Source: Glandiceps talaboti
Lineage: Eukaryota > Hemichordata > Enteropneusta > Spengelidae
DNA: 64,000 nt
NCBI RefSeq assembly: GCF_964340395.1
Contig: NC_135549.1
Span: 25,359,842 to 25,423,841 of the forward strand
Direction of reading: 5' to 3'
How positions within the stretch are numbered: the stretch's first letter is position 1; the number at the start of each line of letters is the position of its first letter. A program made the translations under genes and the position numbers. Below, one piece after another: positions 51,116 through 63,365 of this stretch. Under the pieces are notes generated by a model. The model saw only the letters and a list, made by a program, of their open reading frames with translations. It searched no databases and was not told the origin of the DNA.

Positions 51116-52753
51116 TGTCTGTCTGTGTGTGTGTCTGTCTGTCTGTCTGTGTCTGTGTCTGTGTCTGTCTGTACGCATGTGTGCATTTACTTAAGAATTT
51201 TTGCACGCATCCACACTTAGCATGGTTTGCATTATTAGAATGGGTGATTGCATGCAAATGAAAACAGGTGTGTTCTCAAAAAGCCTTAGGTGAACAGTTG
51301 AATGATCAGAAACCTCTGTAATCACTCCCAGTGTCGTACACTGCGTACACTAACAAATAGTAAATATTTATGAAAGTACTTGCCTGAAACTGTCTTGCAT
51401 TATCCTGTATACGATTCAGATCAAGTTTTTCAATACCAGGTTTATCTATATACTATAATCAGAAATCAACAGTTAAAAAAGAATGTTAGAACAGACCTAA
51501 GGCTATGTTGACAGTACGTTTGTATGAACAGTTAAAGGTGGCCAAAATGGACGATGTTTCGTTATTTAATTTGGATTTTAATTTACAGAACAATTTCATC
51601 ATGGCACCCTACTTGCAAAATCAATATGAAACAACATATGCCAAGTCCTTGTTTGCAACTTTCTCAATTACAAAAGCATAATACAAGAGTACAACGTTTG
51701 TGTCTGTACGTATAATAACTAACTTTTTACATCTTTTGCAATGTATTGAGTTACAAACACAGACTTAGTGAATGTTGTTTCACATTGATGTTTACGTAGG
51801 AAGCCATGATAAAATTGTTTTGTAAATTGAAACTCCAAAATAAACATGCAATGCTCATTGGTCACTTTTTAGATAACCACTTAAACCAATTTGGAAAATG
51901 TTACAGTTTCCCTTTGAAGGATAGGAAAACAATGTATTTAAAAACACCATACTCTCGTAAGTTTATCATGAAGTATAGGGGTACATGTACATGGCATTAT
52001 GATCTACAGATTTTTCCCTCATATTCTAAGGTTATCTAGCAGGGACAGGTGCGTGCACTCACTCCGCACAGTATCGCATCGTGCTATGGTGTGCACTACC
52101 ACACCCGGGTCGTATAATGCTTTAATTTAGGCTTCCCAGAATTATATTCAAGTAACTGAAGTAATCACATTTTGTCACTGTGTAGGATTCAATGCAAGAA
52201 TCTGTGTAAGACTGAACTCCCAGACAGAACTCTCCATAATATGCTTCTTGAGCTGCAAATATTCTATAACTATCACTCTCCAGTGTCAGTAGTAGTAACA
52301 TGTGTGAAGAGACGAAAAGATTACCGTTTCAAGGCAGTCCTTCGTCAGAAGGTCTTCAAGTTTATTGATGGCTCTGTCAACATCTCTTTTGTTATTAGCA
52401 AATACATGTAAGATTACAGTATTCCATTCCCTTGGAGACTTCTGAGTCTTAGAACCTCCCAACCAATCTATAAATAAAAGGAATTTTCTCAATAGATAAT
52501 CTTTTGAGTCACAAACAAGGAAAAGACACAATAATCAGGCAGGGGAATTCACTGTGGGAAAGAGGTGCTAAAACATGGGACTTTTTAAATATTTTAATGG
52601 AAAAGAAATGAAGCTGGTTATTGTGAATTGGGCGGAAGCAAGATGTATGTATGTATGTATGTATGTATGTATGTATGTATGTATGTATGTACGTAAGTAC
52701 GTACGTACGTACGTACGTACGTACGTATGTATGTATGTATGTATGTATGTATG

Positions 52754-52787
<34 letters not shown>

Positions 52788-55569
52788 TGTATGTATGTAT
52801 GTATGTATACAAGTGTACATACACACATTTCCGTATAATAATGCGAGAATTGGTTTTAACGGCAGTGTTTTGATATAAATGGAAAATATTTGGATTACCC
52901 ATGAATTTTTGTCCAAAGCCACGATCATCCTTTACAGAAGTACTTATCCTCCTTTTCATTGCTTGCTCCATGACTTTTATTTTGTCTTGTTGAAAGACCG
53001 TTACACGGATGAGCTTTAAAAATCTTGGTGTATTACACTGATAAAATTCTGTAATAGCTTCGAGAGTCTCATCAGCCATTTGACCAGGGTCCTGTCGACC
53101 TACCCCTGAAAGATGGACAAAAATGTTTAAAAAATTAACTATCCTTGCATATCAATGAAAAACATGTTTCAAAACAAGTTACAGTCAATCTGCAATTACA
53201 CACTATTTATAATCTAGTCAAGTCAACTATCAGTGCCCTAGTAGCTTTAACTATAACAAACATACACTTTTCCTCCCAATAAAAAATATTTTTTGTAGAC
53301 ATGTTGCCAGAAATATGACTACCGTAACGGGAAGTTATGAGCGTTACGAATCTTCTGCTACGTATACCTTGCATTCTATGTATGTTTCTTCAAACTATTT
53401 TAAACTAGAAATGATAGGTGTGGTCTAATTGGGGTATTTAAATCAGAACTGAACAATGACTAGTGACTGGCAATACATTTTGGCAGGGGCACTTGAATCA
53501 CAACTTTCACTGATATAACGGAAACAATTAAACGGAAACAGAAATCTACATATGCCAGTTATTCGGTTTATATTACGTTAGATTCAAAATACTAACCTGT
53601 TCCTAAGAGAGGCATTGCAATTGATCTAATACGGTTTTGATCTGCAAATTCTAGCATTTTCTGTATGCTGTTCTTGACACTTCTGTGAGGTCCAATCATG
53701 TGGATAATGTTGCTACATGGTAGATTGCCAGCTGCAGTCATCACGACACTGTCTGCCTGCTGACGACCTTTGAAAATATGTTCCGTGTTAATAGGGCCTA
53801 AATAATTATGTCTGTGTTCTGTCCCAAGCGATGTCTGTAAATATTTCAACAAACTATCACAGAAGGGGTATTCTAACCGACATTTTCTTTGTTTTTGGGT
53901 TGAAGCAATATTTTTTTCAAAATAAAAACAATTAAAAAGATACAAATAAAATATGATACCAACGTACCTACCCTATTTTGTGAGGGCATGTTATCAGAAA
54001 TACAGTTATTATCTTTTTTGCCTAATAATAATGTACACTCAACAACATTTACAGTCAACCTTGCATAACTCCGATTGTATTTTGCATAGTAGCACCGAGG
54101 CTCAGCAGTGCTTCAGGCAATTTAACTATGTTCGTTTGAATATATATTGCCTTGTAGAGAAGGGAGAAGACCGTGGATATTATAGGTACTATCATTGATA
54201 GCACCAATGTCATTTATAGCATATGATATAATATGATATGATATGATATGATATGATATATGATATGATATGATATGATATGATATGATATGATATGATA
54301 TGATATATGATATGATATATGATATGATATAATATGATATATGATATGATATGATATGATATGATATGATATGATATGATATGTGTTTTATTGTCATATA
54401 TATACTGATACATATATATTGAAATGTGCATTAATTTTGCGTGTAATGAAAAATTTACAAAAAACAATATTCTGTAGAGGACTCCTAACACGAGATTGAT
54501 GCGTTAACAGAGAACTTAAATTGATTCATTAAGAGTGCGGACTGCAGTTGGATAAACGCTAAACAATGTGCGATTAGAACCTGATTTGATCGAATGGTCC
54601 CGCACGCCTGAGCGCGCGCATAAGTTGGAATAAATTACGTGCTGAATGGAAATCGTCTTTTACAATTGACTGAGCTCTTCTTTATTTGAGCGTTGTACAA
54701 CTCATTAACAGAAGGAGGTTGGCACCCAATGATGCTACTTGCAGTGCTAACGATTCGATTGAGGCGTTTCCGGTCATCAACAGTGGCATTGCCCCACCAA
54801 ACGATGATTAACAATGTCAGGACACTCTCAATCACCGCTCGGTAGAACTTAATCAACAGTCCATGGCTGACACGGAAGCTTCTCAATCGTCTTAAGAAAA
54901 AACAATCTTTTCTGTGCTTTCATTCATTCATTCATTCATTCATTCATTCATTCATTCATTCATTCATTCATTCATTCATTCATGTCATCAGTGTCACTAA
55001 ACTATAGCAATGTTTATGAATTCGATTTTGACTACTTCCCGCACGCCAGGAATATAATACATCACATTTCCAGGAATGGGCCTTCATTTTATATATCAAG
55101 TCGTATTCTTCTCTTACAATTTTGTGTATATCTCTTACAACTACTTTCCCAATATCTTTCATCTTACTGTACTTCCCATACTGCCACCAGGTCCAACATG
55201 TTACCAAACTATAACATCTAGAGTTCAATCAGTCCCAAAAAGTATATGTACCTAGTGACCTTGTCTCATCAAGAACAGTTTTCCCACCGGCATTCAGAAT
55301 TGCTTTTGAAACTGCACCTGGAAGTGAACGAATAGAAAAGTCTGTTGACACTCTGTCATTACATACAATGTCAAATAAGGAAATTGTTTGATCTAAAAAG
55401 TGGGCATTGAAAGCCAAACCAAAGTCTATTGGATGATGCATGTAAACAAAAAAGGCCATTATAAAAGGGCTAAACACATGAATTTGAATTTCATTTTTAC
55501 CTCTCGTAAGGAGGGATTGCATGTATGTATGTATGTATGTATGTATGTATGTATGTATGTATGTATGTA

Positions 55570-55626
<57 letters not shown>

Positions 55627-56369
55627 ATGTATGTATGTATGTATTTATGTATGCATGTGTGTGTGTGTGTATGTGTGTATGTGTGTGTGTGTGTGTTATT
55701 ATGTGTAGACGATAACTAAAAAAGTGTTTTCACATTTTTGTTACAATTAAAAGTTGCACTGGCTTTACCTGGAGTATTATTTTTTTCGATCTAACCACCA
55801 ACAGTATATTCGCTGAAAACTCTTAATATGCCAATAATTAGACATCGTTCACGTCGATGAGGATGGAAAAGAACCCCTCCCACAGTACAATTTGCGGAAA
55901 AGCTAATGTTTAATTACAAATTGCTTAGCTAAATTTTCAATTTTTACATCTACGATATAAAAAACATAATTAGAATACACATTATAATACGAATTACGAA
56001 CTTATCAATATAAATCTTGACAATTTCGATAAGTAATCAGTTTGTATCTGTTTAAAACATGTACTGTGCATTGACATAACTATCACAAGCAAAGTAAATA
56101 AAGGGAGTGGAAGTGTTACATTTCTTAAGGTAACATACCTTTTAGTAAATCCATACTTGTATTTGTACTATTGACAATTGCCTCTGTTGTTTCGACTGTA
56201 ATGTCGCCTTGTTGAACTTGAACAGCAATGTTACCAATCTCCATGTGTAGGTCACCTCGACTTGTTACCTTAACATCGCTGTAGAGGGATCCTGCTGAGT
56301 GAAATAAGAAATAAATGGGCATATTGGGATGTACCTTTACCACAAGACAGAAAGACATGGAGACGAGAC

Positions 56370-56402
<33 letters not shown>

Positions 56403-56534
56403 TATATGCATGACCGAATAAACGAGTAGTAAGGTCTAAGTCGGCCATACATCCAAATCCAAGACAGATGTTTTCAGCTTCGTCTTTATCAATCTCTCAA
56501 ACAATAGAGAACACACACACACACACACACACAC

Positions 56535-56632
<98 letters not shown>

Positions 56633-59600
56633 CCACCCACCCACCCACCAGGGTAAAAAGCCTACATTGGCAACACGGTCAACTTGGCTTGTGTGTGGTG
56701 TATATGTTGTTGTCAGTGATAAAACATATACAATATGTACCCCGCTCTCCCTACCTTTACTCGATGTTGTTTTGGAAATTGCTCCGGTACTTTCTTTTGT
56801 CAATCTTTTCCGTGGTATTGTTGACTGTTTTTGTTTTTTCCCGCTGAAATTTTGAATTTCATTTTCAAACGCCTGTGAAAGATACAAATCAGTTATATCG
56901 CTTGGTAAATGCAAAGTTGACAAATTGCCTCTGAAGAAATTCAACTGACATAAAAGAAACATCAAAGAGTATTGTCCTTAAGTATGTGGTAGTAGATGCG
57001 ATTAGCTACAAACGTCCGTCAAAAAAGTATGCAAAAATCCCTTACATAAATATCATAGACTATTGAAAACATGTTTAATGGAGGCGTTGCTTGATTGACT
57101 ATAGGGATACGTTTATGATGTCTGAGTGATTCGGTTAAATTCAAAATAGTCTTTTGACTAGATCATACAGAGGTAATTTTATGTCGTCTAACTTGATACA
57201 ATTGAGTCTAACATCAACTGCTCTCTTACATTTGTTATGAGTTTGTTGTTATCTAGATATTGGTAAAATAGTTCTACAGTTTTTAAAATTCGCTTATTCA
57301 TACAGAAGAAGAAAAGAAAGGAAGGACTCTCTTATCTGAAATGCATCTGTCACAAGAGTGGCCAAATTTTATAAAGTAAAGCAAAGGAGAAATTACAGTT
57401 CAGCTTCTTCATATCGCACGGAACGGCACGGACAGCACGGGACGGCTTGGCTTGGCTTTGCATGACCCATTACTCGTGGAGACACCACTGGCAGTGCAGT
57501 GCACTGGTGACTAATTAACTTTCCAACCACAACTCTCCAGTCTGCCCTCTTTTCTTTAGGATTCAGCAAAACGCAGGCCTGTCCATTCTTTGCTGTTGTC
57601 TACCTGTTAAACTATCACCCTCTCCTCCGTCCTCCTCTCACTATGCCTTGCAGAATGGTGTTGCCAGCCCACCAGCACGCAAAAATGATGTGGTGTGTGA
57701 CTCAAGAACCCAAGAGATAAGCACGTGCCCACATCACGGCATTTTGCATTTCTTGACTATCATCAGGAAATCATTGTAAGGACTAATTACTTGATTGATT
57801 TTGCTGCAGACCCGGTTGGTGACGTGACCTTTCTAGGATACACAAGATCTACAATAGCTTCTGTCAAGGTCCATTCCTCGCGAGCATAAAATGAAATGGA
57901 TTTGTGACCAGACAGTGCATCAGCCCAGGTTTGAACCCAGAGGAATGGTCAAAGGAACACAGTCTTGCTCCTTTCCAGAAGGATGAAGATTCTTTTGGTT
58001 ATAGTCATGTCCTTCTCTCGCTCCAACTGTTGTTCTGAACTCTTCTCCAATATATGCTGCCATAACGTGTTGGTGATCGACCTAATAATACAGGTGTTCA
58101 ATGACGCAATCATGGTCGGCATTGTATGTGGTACGTTCTCGTATGGTTGCCAAGCAACATGGAAGCATCCCATACCCAGTGAAATACCTTCTTAAACTCT
58201 ATTAAAAGTGGTTGCTAATATTCATCTTATAAGCTTATACTGTCATACATGCATGAATCTTTGACAATCAAACAAAAGAGTGTATATTATTTTAGCAGAG
58301 TAGATTAAAAAACAGTCGCTGCTACTGCTCGGTTAAAGACGGAATTTCAGAAGCAGGTTGTTTAACAGAATGGGTGCTGCCACACTAAAAGAACGATCGT
58401 CATGTTTCTTTGCGCGGGACCTAATTGCAAGAAGTTTAAAATGATCGACAGACTTCAAATTAAGATTTGGAACATATAAGGAAATCATATTGGATATACA
58501 GGAAATGGATGCACTTAAAAATGAATAGTTAAAATCTTTACAGTAATTCGATGTGAAATAGGCAACCAATGCAGTTGATGTAAAACTGCAGTGCCATGTA
58601 TATTTACTTTCCAATGAGAGTTATAATTCTGGCAGGAACATGCTGAAAGCGGTTGGTTTTGGAGACCATATAACAAAAGCATGAATCAATTTCTCAGTTG
58701 CAGATCTTGATAAATATTTTCGAACAAGTGCAATACACCATAAGTGGAAAATGGCTGAACAGCAGATTTGGCCAACCTTGGATTCATAGTCAGGCCAAAG
58801 TGAATGAAAACACCGACGGAGGCTCTCTTGGCCTGATAATGAATGGGAATCAAAGCATCGCCAACTTGAATTTACTTAATTTACTTAATTTCATGGCTAG
58901 GCGGATCACCGGAGAAAAATGACAAATTTAGTTTTATTATCAATTTCGTATAGATAGTTGGCAGACATCAAAGACGTAATTTCTAAGATGCGTGATTCAA
59001 AGTGGCTAGCCGCCCTGGTGGCCTTATCTCTAGTAAAACACAAAGACGAATCGTCACCATAAAAAAACTGTACAGACAACCACGCGTACGGCCAGTATAT
59101 TGTTCCTTCAAAGGAGAAGTGTACACGTTGACAACTATAAGACAACAACAGATCCTTGGGAAACACCAGTATCTATAATTAATGGCTAAAATGAAGATAT
59201 TGTTGATTTTACTACTACACATACACCGACTGCGATTCAAACGATAATAATGAAACCACTTGGTGATGTTTTTTTCGAAGTGATTTAACAACAGCGAGTT
59301 CGTAGTCGGTGGATACGACGCCATCCTGTAAAGGGATGATATTGTGATATACATAACTTGCAAAAGATCTGTTTGCTTTAACATCATGGCATGCAAAATA
59401 TAGATAAAGGCAATGTAGGAATAAACTTCTCAACCTTGCCGACTGCTGTAGGGTTGAAATTGCTTATATGAAATACAGGCTTCAAAGAAGATGTCTGTGG
59501 TGCACTTTGATTATCGGAACTATTAGTTACAACATCACATGATTGAAGAAGAATTTCGCAAATCGGTTTGCGAGTTCCGAAAGACTCGTCGTGCATAGGT

Positions 59601-62535
59601 AGGGAAACAGACGCTTGGTATTAATTTTATATTGTAATAGCGGTAACAATTATATCTGTAAAAGAACAAATGAAAGTAATCTGAACTATGTGAATAAGTA
59701 CCTGTATGGTCTTGTCATCCTTCTCATACACCACAAAGTTTATGTCCCTCAATGAGCTTTTTGGGTGTTTACTGCTGAAGCGCTTAGCTTCATCAAACAT
59801 TATTTTGGCTACAACATCTCTAGGATATCCAAGTCCTCCAGTACCAAGAGCAGGAATGGCAATCGAGTACATTCCGGCCTGACTTGCCGCTTCATAACAC
59901 TTCTTTAGAGTACTTCTTAGTTGCTATCGGGAAACATTAGAAACAATATAATTCTTTTGAGCTTAAAAATATTGCGAATTTAATGCAATGATAGCTTTAC
60001 AGTATATATAGCAGAGCAGTATCGTCTTCTCATCTGTAAAATCACACATTTATTGTTCATTGAACGGGTTCTATCCATAGAATTTTGTCAAAGATTTACA
60101 CTATCATCTATTTTCATCTACAATTCTAATTCTGTTATAGTTCTCAAAAGTGGGATGACAAAGCATGCACGCATATCTTTGATCTCTCCTGATATTTGGA
60201 CCTAGACATGAAGTTATCTTTAACATAAAGGCATCCTACGCTGTGTTCCCAGCCGGCTAAAGGGAATTTGTTGTCTCCGATATAACTTGCATAACAAACA
60301 GTTTAGGGTTTTTTAAATAATAAGTGTGTAACTTTGCTTTCGTGATGTCTTACAAAAAGATTCACATATACATAAAACAAATCGGTAGCATGATTGAATG
60401 TGAATACCAGTGTGGTATAATTCCAAAAGAAAGACAAACAAAATTTGATAGACAATAATCAACTCTTACCGATTCAGGTTGTCCTGAAGAACTCCATGGG
60501 GAGCAAAAGGTGTGATATACATATTGGCATTCTAACATGTGTCCCTTCGTAGTTATTATTTCTCCAGCCACTGCTGTTTTACCAGTACGTTTAATTTGAT
60601 TAAGTTCATCTTGCAAATCAGGACCCGCTTCCTCGAGAAGAGCTCGTGACACCAAGCCTTGACTTAGGTCCAATGAATTGTTGGTGCTGTTAACCAGGAC
60701 ATTGACCTACGATAAGGCAATAATCAATTTAAGATACAGTCAAAATGTCAACAAATAAGGACCATATATAACAGCCATGGAATCTCATCAATGTACGATA
60801 CTTGTTCGTAGTAATGACTTAGTACAAGACATTCTTTAATTACAAACATAACGATACCTTTCATCAAGAACATTCCTGTTACCATTGCAACTTTAAAATG
60901 CAATCTTGATTGATTTCTATTAGGTTCTTTCTCGTTAACTGTATACTAGTATGTACTTTTGACGCTTCTTGCAAAAGGTCTGGATTATCGATTCCAACTG
61001 AGCTCGATTGCCATGGTAATGATGTTGCTCACTTTTGATAGTGGCATTTGGATCACTCACTTTCAGAAACCAAGGAATACACGAAAACTTCATGGATCAA
61101 TATACAGAGTTTCGAGAAACGGTAATTTTTACATTTTCTTGCAGTAGTAACAAGAACATGATCTGTTTCTGAGGATATAGTTTGATCAACCATTTTCAAT
61201 AAACTATGTATACAAGCAATTTGTGTATCATTTCTATATACTTTGACCGAATGAGTGAATTTCACTTTACACATTTTCGTTTATCATAGTAACCATGGAA
61301 TATAGTTTTTTGTTTTTTTACTTTGACATTGGATTTGACATCTTCAAACAAACTAGAAATGTATAGAACTTTGTGAAACAATTATGCAAATAAGCCACAA
61401 AATGCAGTTTTCATATAGTTTCTCATTTTACAATTATGCAAATAAGCCACTAAATGCAGTTTTCATATAGTTTCTCATTTAGTTACCATGGCAATATTGA
61501 AATCTAACTGTGAGATTACGCCACTTTGAGCATCCAGATGCAATGTTTGTACCATTGTTTCATACTGTTATACAATATGTTTGGTTACCATGTTGAGCAC
61601 GGAATTCATTTTTAATAAAATTCTTTCCTGAGAATACACTTCGTTCCATCACTTTGAGTAATCTAATCTATGCATACATGTAGTTTTTACATCACTGCTA
61701 TATACACCTTGGCTAAATGAGTGAATTCATATAATATCAGGCAACTGTAACCAAGCAGCAGACGATAAAATTACTTCATTACGATCTGTCTTATGATATG
61801 ATCACAGGTATTGAAATGCATTTTAGTAATTACCCCATGCATTGTCTATAGGAACCTTTTCCCCCTGGTTTCCATGGCAAACAGAATTGGTTAATACGAA
61901 TGTTTTATATCGTGGTGTCAATGCACGTATGTTAATTGTATGTAACGAGTTTTCTGGTGTGAAAGTGATTATTTATAATGGACATATGGGTGAAAATTGG
62001 CTATTTAAATGGATGAAAAGAACTCTACTACATTTTTCTACTTGGAAACACAATGTTAAAGAACATATATCAAGTCCTTGTTTTTAAATCAATAAATTGT
62101 AAAACGTTGAAAAATTTGTAAAAAGTGCGTTATTGTATGTATAATAACAAACTTTTTACCAGCTTTTGTTGATGTTACTTTTTGCAATTTATTGAGTTAT
62201 AAACATGGATTTGATGTATGTTCTTTTACATTGTATTTCAAAGTAGAACAATATAGTGTAGTAAGCTTAAGATTTGGTCAATCACAAATTAAAAAATAAA
62301 TATCCATTGTCATCCACATGACCATTTTAACAGGTTTTCTTGTCAACATTTAAAAAAAAATTACTTACACGCTGTTTGGCAATACTTCCTTTAACCAATG
62401 TTATCATTTTTCCTTCACTAGTTTTAGCTGTATTTGTATTCGGAATATTGTCGCCAAGTTCCGCTCCAATTTGACTGAATCTGCTACCTTCCCCACCAAC
62501 AGCTCCCAAAGACATAAAGGTAGCATCTTGTATGC
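48380..62535 (-). CDS. PARP14: PARP14-type mono-ADP-ribosyltransferase, 3' 14 exons
   Basis: Reads and writes ADP-ribose; vertebrate relatives act in interferon and antiviral signalling. Exons 5' to 3': 62535-62369, 60706-60470, 59923-59702, 56872-56755, 56291-56139, 55317-55252, 53767-53597, 53105-52899, 52467-52325, 51452-51384, 50975-50609, 50184-50006, 49393-49216, 48666-48380. Every phase joins, giving 853 aa plus a split first codon. Order: macrodomain, basic linker, second macrodomain, KH-like segment, WWE, ART domain ending YPEYLIVFQ-stop. The first listed exon opens with an acceptor in phase 1, so upstream exons exist; human PARP14 carries a further macrodomain and RRM/KH repeats there. 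One intron uses a GC donor. Introns carry LINE and MITE insertions and long microsatellites. A PARP15- or PARP9-like member is an alternative, but the WWE plus intact HGT/Tyr site favours PARP14. Confidence 0.93.
51062..51175. repeat. (TA)n(GT)n(GTCT)n compound microsatellite
   Basis: In PARP intron 10. TA then GT then TGTC units. Confidence 0.9.
51532..51872. mobile_element. foldback element, family B, copy 4
   Basis: GTTAAAGGTGGCCAAAATGGAC to CTCATTGGTCACTTT, with internal ATGAAACAACATATGCCAAG and TGCAATGTATTGAGTTACAA. It lies in the PARP intron between exons 52325 and 51452. Confidence 0.75.
52644..52808. repeat. (ATGT)n/(ACGT)n microsatellite
   Basis: ATGT units flank about nine ACGT units (with one AAGT). 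It begins about 90 bp downstream, in gene orientation, of the donor of PARP exon 53105-52899. Confidence 0.9.
54225..54381. repeat. (ATATG)n satellite at the tail of a LINE fragment
   Basis: About 30 pentamer units with periodic ATATATG variants. On the minus strand it directly follows AATAAAACACATATCATATC of the retroelement next to it. Confidence 0.9.
54384..54893 (-). pseudogene. 3' end of a non-LTR retrotransposon (CR1/L2-like)
   Basis: Minus strand encodes LRSFRVSHGLLIKFYRAVIE, SVLTLLIIVWWGNATVDDRK and RLNRIVSTASSIIGCQPPS. After a frameshift come KDDFHSARNLFQLM and a terminal FSVYPTAVRTLN. This is the RT C-terminus of CR1/L2-type elements (FY...IESVLTF...W.GN). It is 5'-truncated in a PARP intron, with a (CATAT)n tail. 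Confidence 0.75.
54920..54981. repeat. (ATTC)n microsatellite
   Basis: About 15 pure CATT units just upstream of the LINE fragment. Confidence 0.95.
55519..55698. repeat. (ATGT)n(GT)n compound microsatellite
   Basis: Alternating blocks of ATGT and GT. In the PARP intron between exons 56139 and 55317. Confidence 0.95.
56371..56400. repeat. (ACAG)n microsatellite
   Basis: Seven or eight ACAG units, 80 bp upstream (in gene sense) of the macrodomain 2 acceptor. Confidence 0.9.
56515..56648. repeat. (AC)n(TC)n(CCCA)n compound microsatellite
   Basis: AC, then about 46 TC units, then ACCC units. On the gene strand this is a purine (GA) run about 105 bp past the donor of exon 56872-56755. Confidence 0.95.
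56755..56872 (-). other. basic linker exon between macrodomains
   Basis: Thirty-nine codons, AFENEIQNFSGKKQKQSTIP then RKRLTKESTG. Lys/Arg-rich and low complexity; it could act as a nuclear localisation or nucleic-acid contact segment (inference). The phases join both neighbours. Confidence 0.75.
57400..57960. repeat. GC-richer dispersed-repeat-like block
   Basis: Base composition rises sharply (ACGGAACGGCACGGACAGCA; GTGCAGTGCACTGGTGAC; AGCACGTGCCCACATCACGG) against the AT-rich intron on both sides. No ORF and no exon with PARP similarity. Most likely a mobile-element copy; family unknown. Confidence 0.4.
58300..59600 (-). pseudogene. degenerate non-LTR retrotransposon reverse transcriptase
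   Basis: Minus strand, several frameshifts. FNPTAVGKVEKF lies near 59450; DYELAVVKSLRKK (the DHxLLLxxLEK region) with HFEKNITKWFHYYRLNRSR near 59300. FFYGDDSSL (the FADD-type catalytic site, altered) is near 59060. RSFSVAAPILLNNLLLKFR, the RT C-terminus, is near 58350. The order fits one minus-strand element in the PARP intron between exons 59702 and 56872. Confidence 0.7.
61379..61480. repeat. 52-bp tandem duplication
   Basis: ACAATTATGCAAATAAGCCA... occurs twice head to tail with only one or two differences. In the PARP intron between exons 62369 and 60706. Confidence 0.85.
61960..62330. mobile_element. foldback element, family B, copy 5
   Basis: Left GTGATTATTTATAATGGACA through TTAAAGAACATATATCAAGT and TGCAATTTATTGAGTTATAA to right GTCATCCACATGACCATTTT. 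The most diverged copy; it ends only about 40 bp from the donor of the first visible PARP exon. Confidence 0.65.
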
Positions 62536-62612
62536 CTAAGAATTATATATAGTTAAAGAGATTCGGTAAAGCCCTTTGTGGGGCAAATTTGACAGACACA
62601 CACAAATCTCTC

Positions 62613-62647
62613 TCTCCCTCTCTCCCTCCCTCTCCCTCCCTCCCTCC

Positions 62648-62740
<93 letters not shown>
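62613..62740. repeat. (CCCT)n(CT)n microsatellite
   Basis: CCCT units then about 47 CT units, starting 80 bp upstream (gene sense) of the first visible PARP exon. On the gene strand this is a GA-purine run. Confidence 0.95.
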
Positions 62741-62743
<3 letters not shown>

Positions 62744-62839
62744 ATCTCCTCACGTCGAAATTTGTGCACACCTATATGTCGTAAATATTTAGGGTGCTCT
62801 CGTATGGGGTGCCGTTTGTAAACTTATTTATTTAACTAT

Positions 62840-63365
62840 ATTATTTGTTCAAAAGTCATTATTTAACGCAATTATATGTATATAATCGTTATTTACAAAT
62901 CATGTAAGACCTGATAATTTATTCATATATAATTTATAGTCGACCAAATTATATACATATAATACATTATTTAAACAATTTATATAATGTATTATTTATA
63001 AATAATGTAAGTGCAAGTCTATTATATGCATATAATAAATTATTTAGACATTTATTTCAATATACATTATTTATAAATAAAGTATGTGCAAGTCTATAAT
63101 ATACATACAATGCATTATTTAGACAATTATTTATATATAATGTATTATCTATAAATAATTCAAGTGCAAGTCTATTATATATATATAATAAATTATTTTG
63201 ACAATTATTCATATATAATGTATTATTTATAAATAATGTAAATGCAAGTCTATTATATACATATAATACATTATTTATATATAATGCATTATTCATAAAT
63301 AACTGATTTCTAAACCATGAAAAAAGGTCTAAATAATGACATGCTGCTAAATAATGAATTTGCAC
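62840..63365. repeat. AT-rich tandem repeat of self-complementary units
   Basis: Five or so units of about 75-80 bp, each with TGCAAGTCTATTATATACAT and TAATGTATTATTTATAAATA. Each unit is itself nearly palindromic (TATATAATGTATTAT, TTATTTATAAATAA). Confidence 0.75.

Larger units (their letters stand above)
50609..52467 (-). other. KH-like segment and WWE domain
   Basis: The exons at 52467 and 51452 and the start of 50975 encode an alpha/beta segment (TVILHVFANNKRDVDRAINKLEDLL; YVPRLKLQG) like the KH folds proposed before the PARP14 WWE. The WWE domain follows: VKWVYLDESGAYDDFPDDI, then VTVNIEGASYKIDFSTM. WWE domains bind iso-ADP-ribose or related ADP-ribose forms. The KH label is inference. 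Confidence 0.75.
52899..56291 (-). other. second macrodomain
   Basis: Four exons. Seen: VQVQQGDITVETTEAIVNST, KGAVSKAILNAGGKTV, CSNIIHMIGPHRSV, IRSIAMPLLGTGVGRQDPGQ and LKLIRVTVFQ. The usual N-A-N of hydrolytic macrodomains is N-S-T-N here and the glycine loop is GAVSKAI, as in PARP14 reader macrodomains, so binding rather than hydrolysis is inferred. The acceptor at 56291 is a tandem CAGCAG. Confidence 0.85.
59702..62535 (-). other. first visible macrodomain
   Basis: Three exons. GKMITLVKGSIAKQR then VNVLVNSTNNSLDLSQGLVS and ALLEEAGPDLQ; middle VYHTFCSPWSSS; then YSIAIPALGTGGLGYPRD (phosphate-binding loop) and INFVVYEKD. It has the strand order of PARP14 macrodomains. The exon also holds about 40 residues of Gly/Ser/Asn-rich sequence before the domain. 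Confidence 0.85.

Noticed and set aside
52568-52878. MYVC / YIHT repeat ORFs
   Set aside because: Translation of the ATGT/ACGT microsatellite in six frames.
62536-62771. RERE / SLSL repeat ORFs
   Set aside because: Translation of the CT/GA microsatellite.
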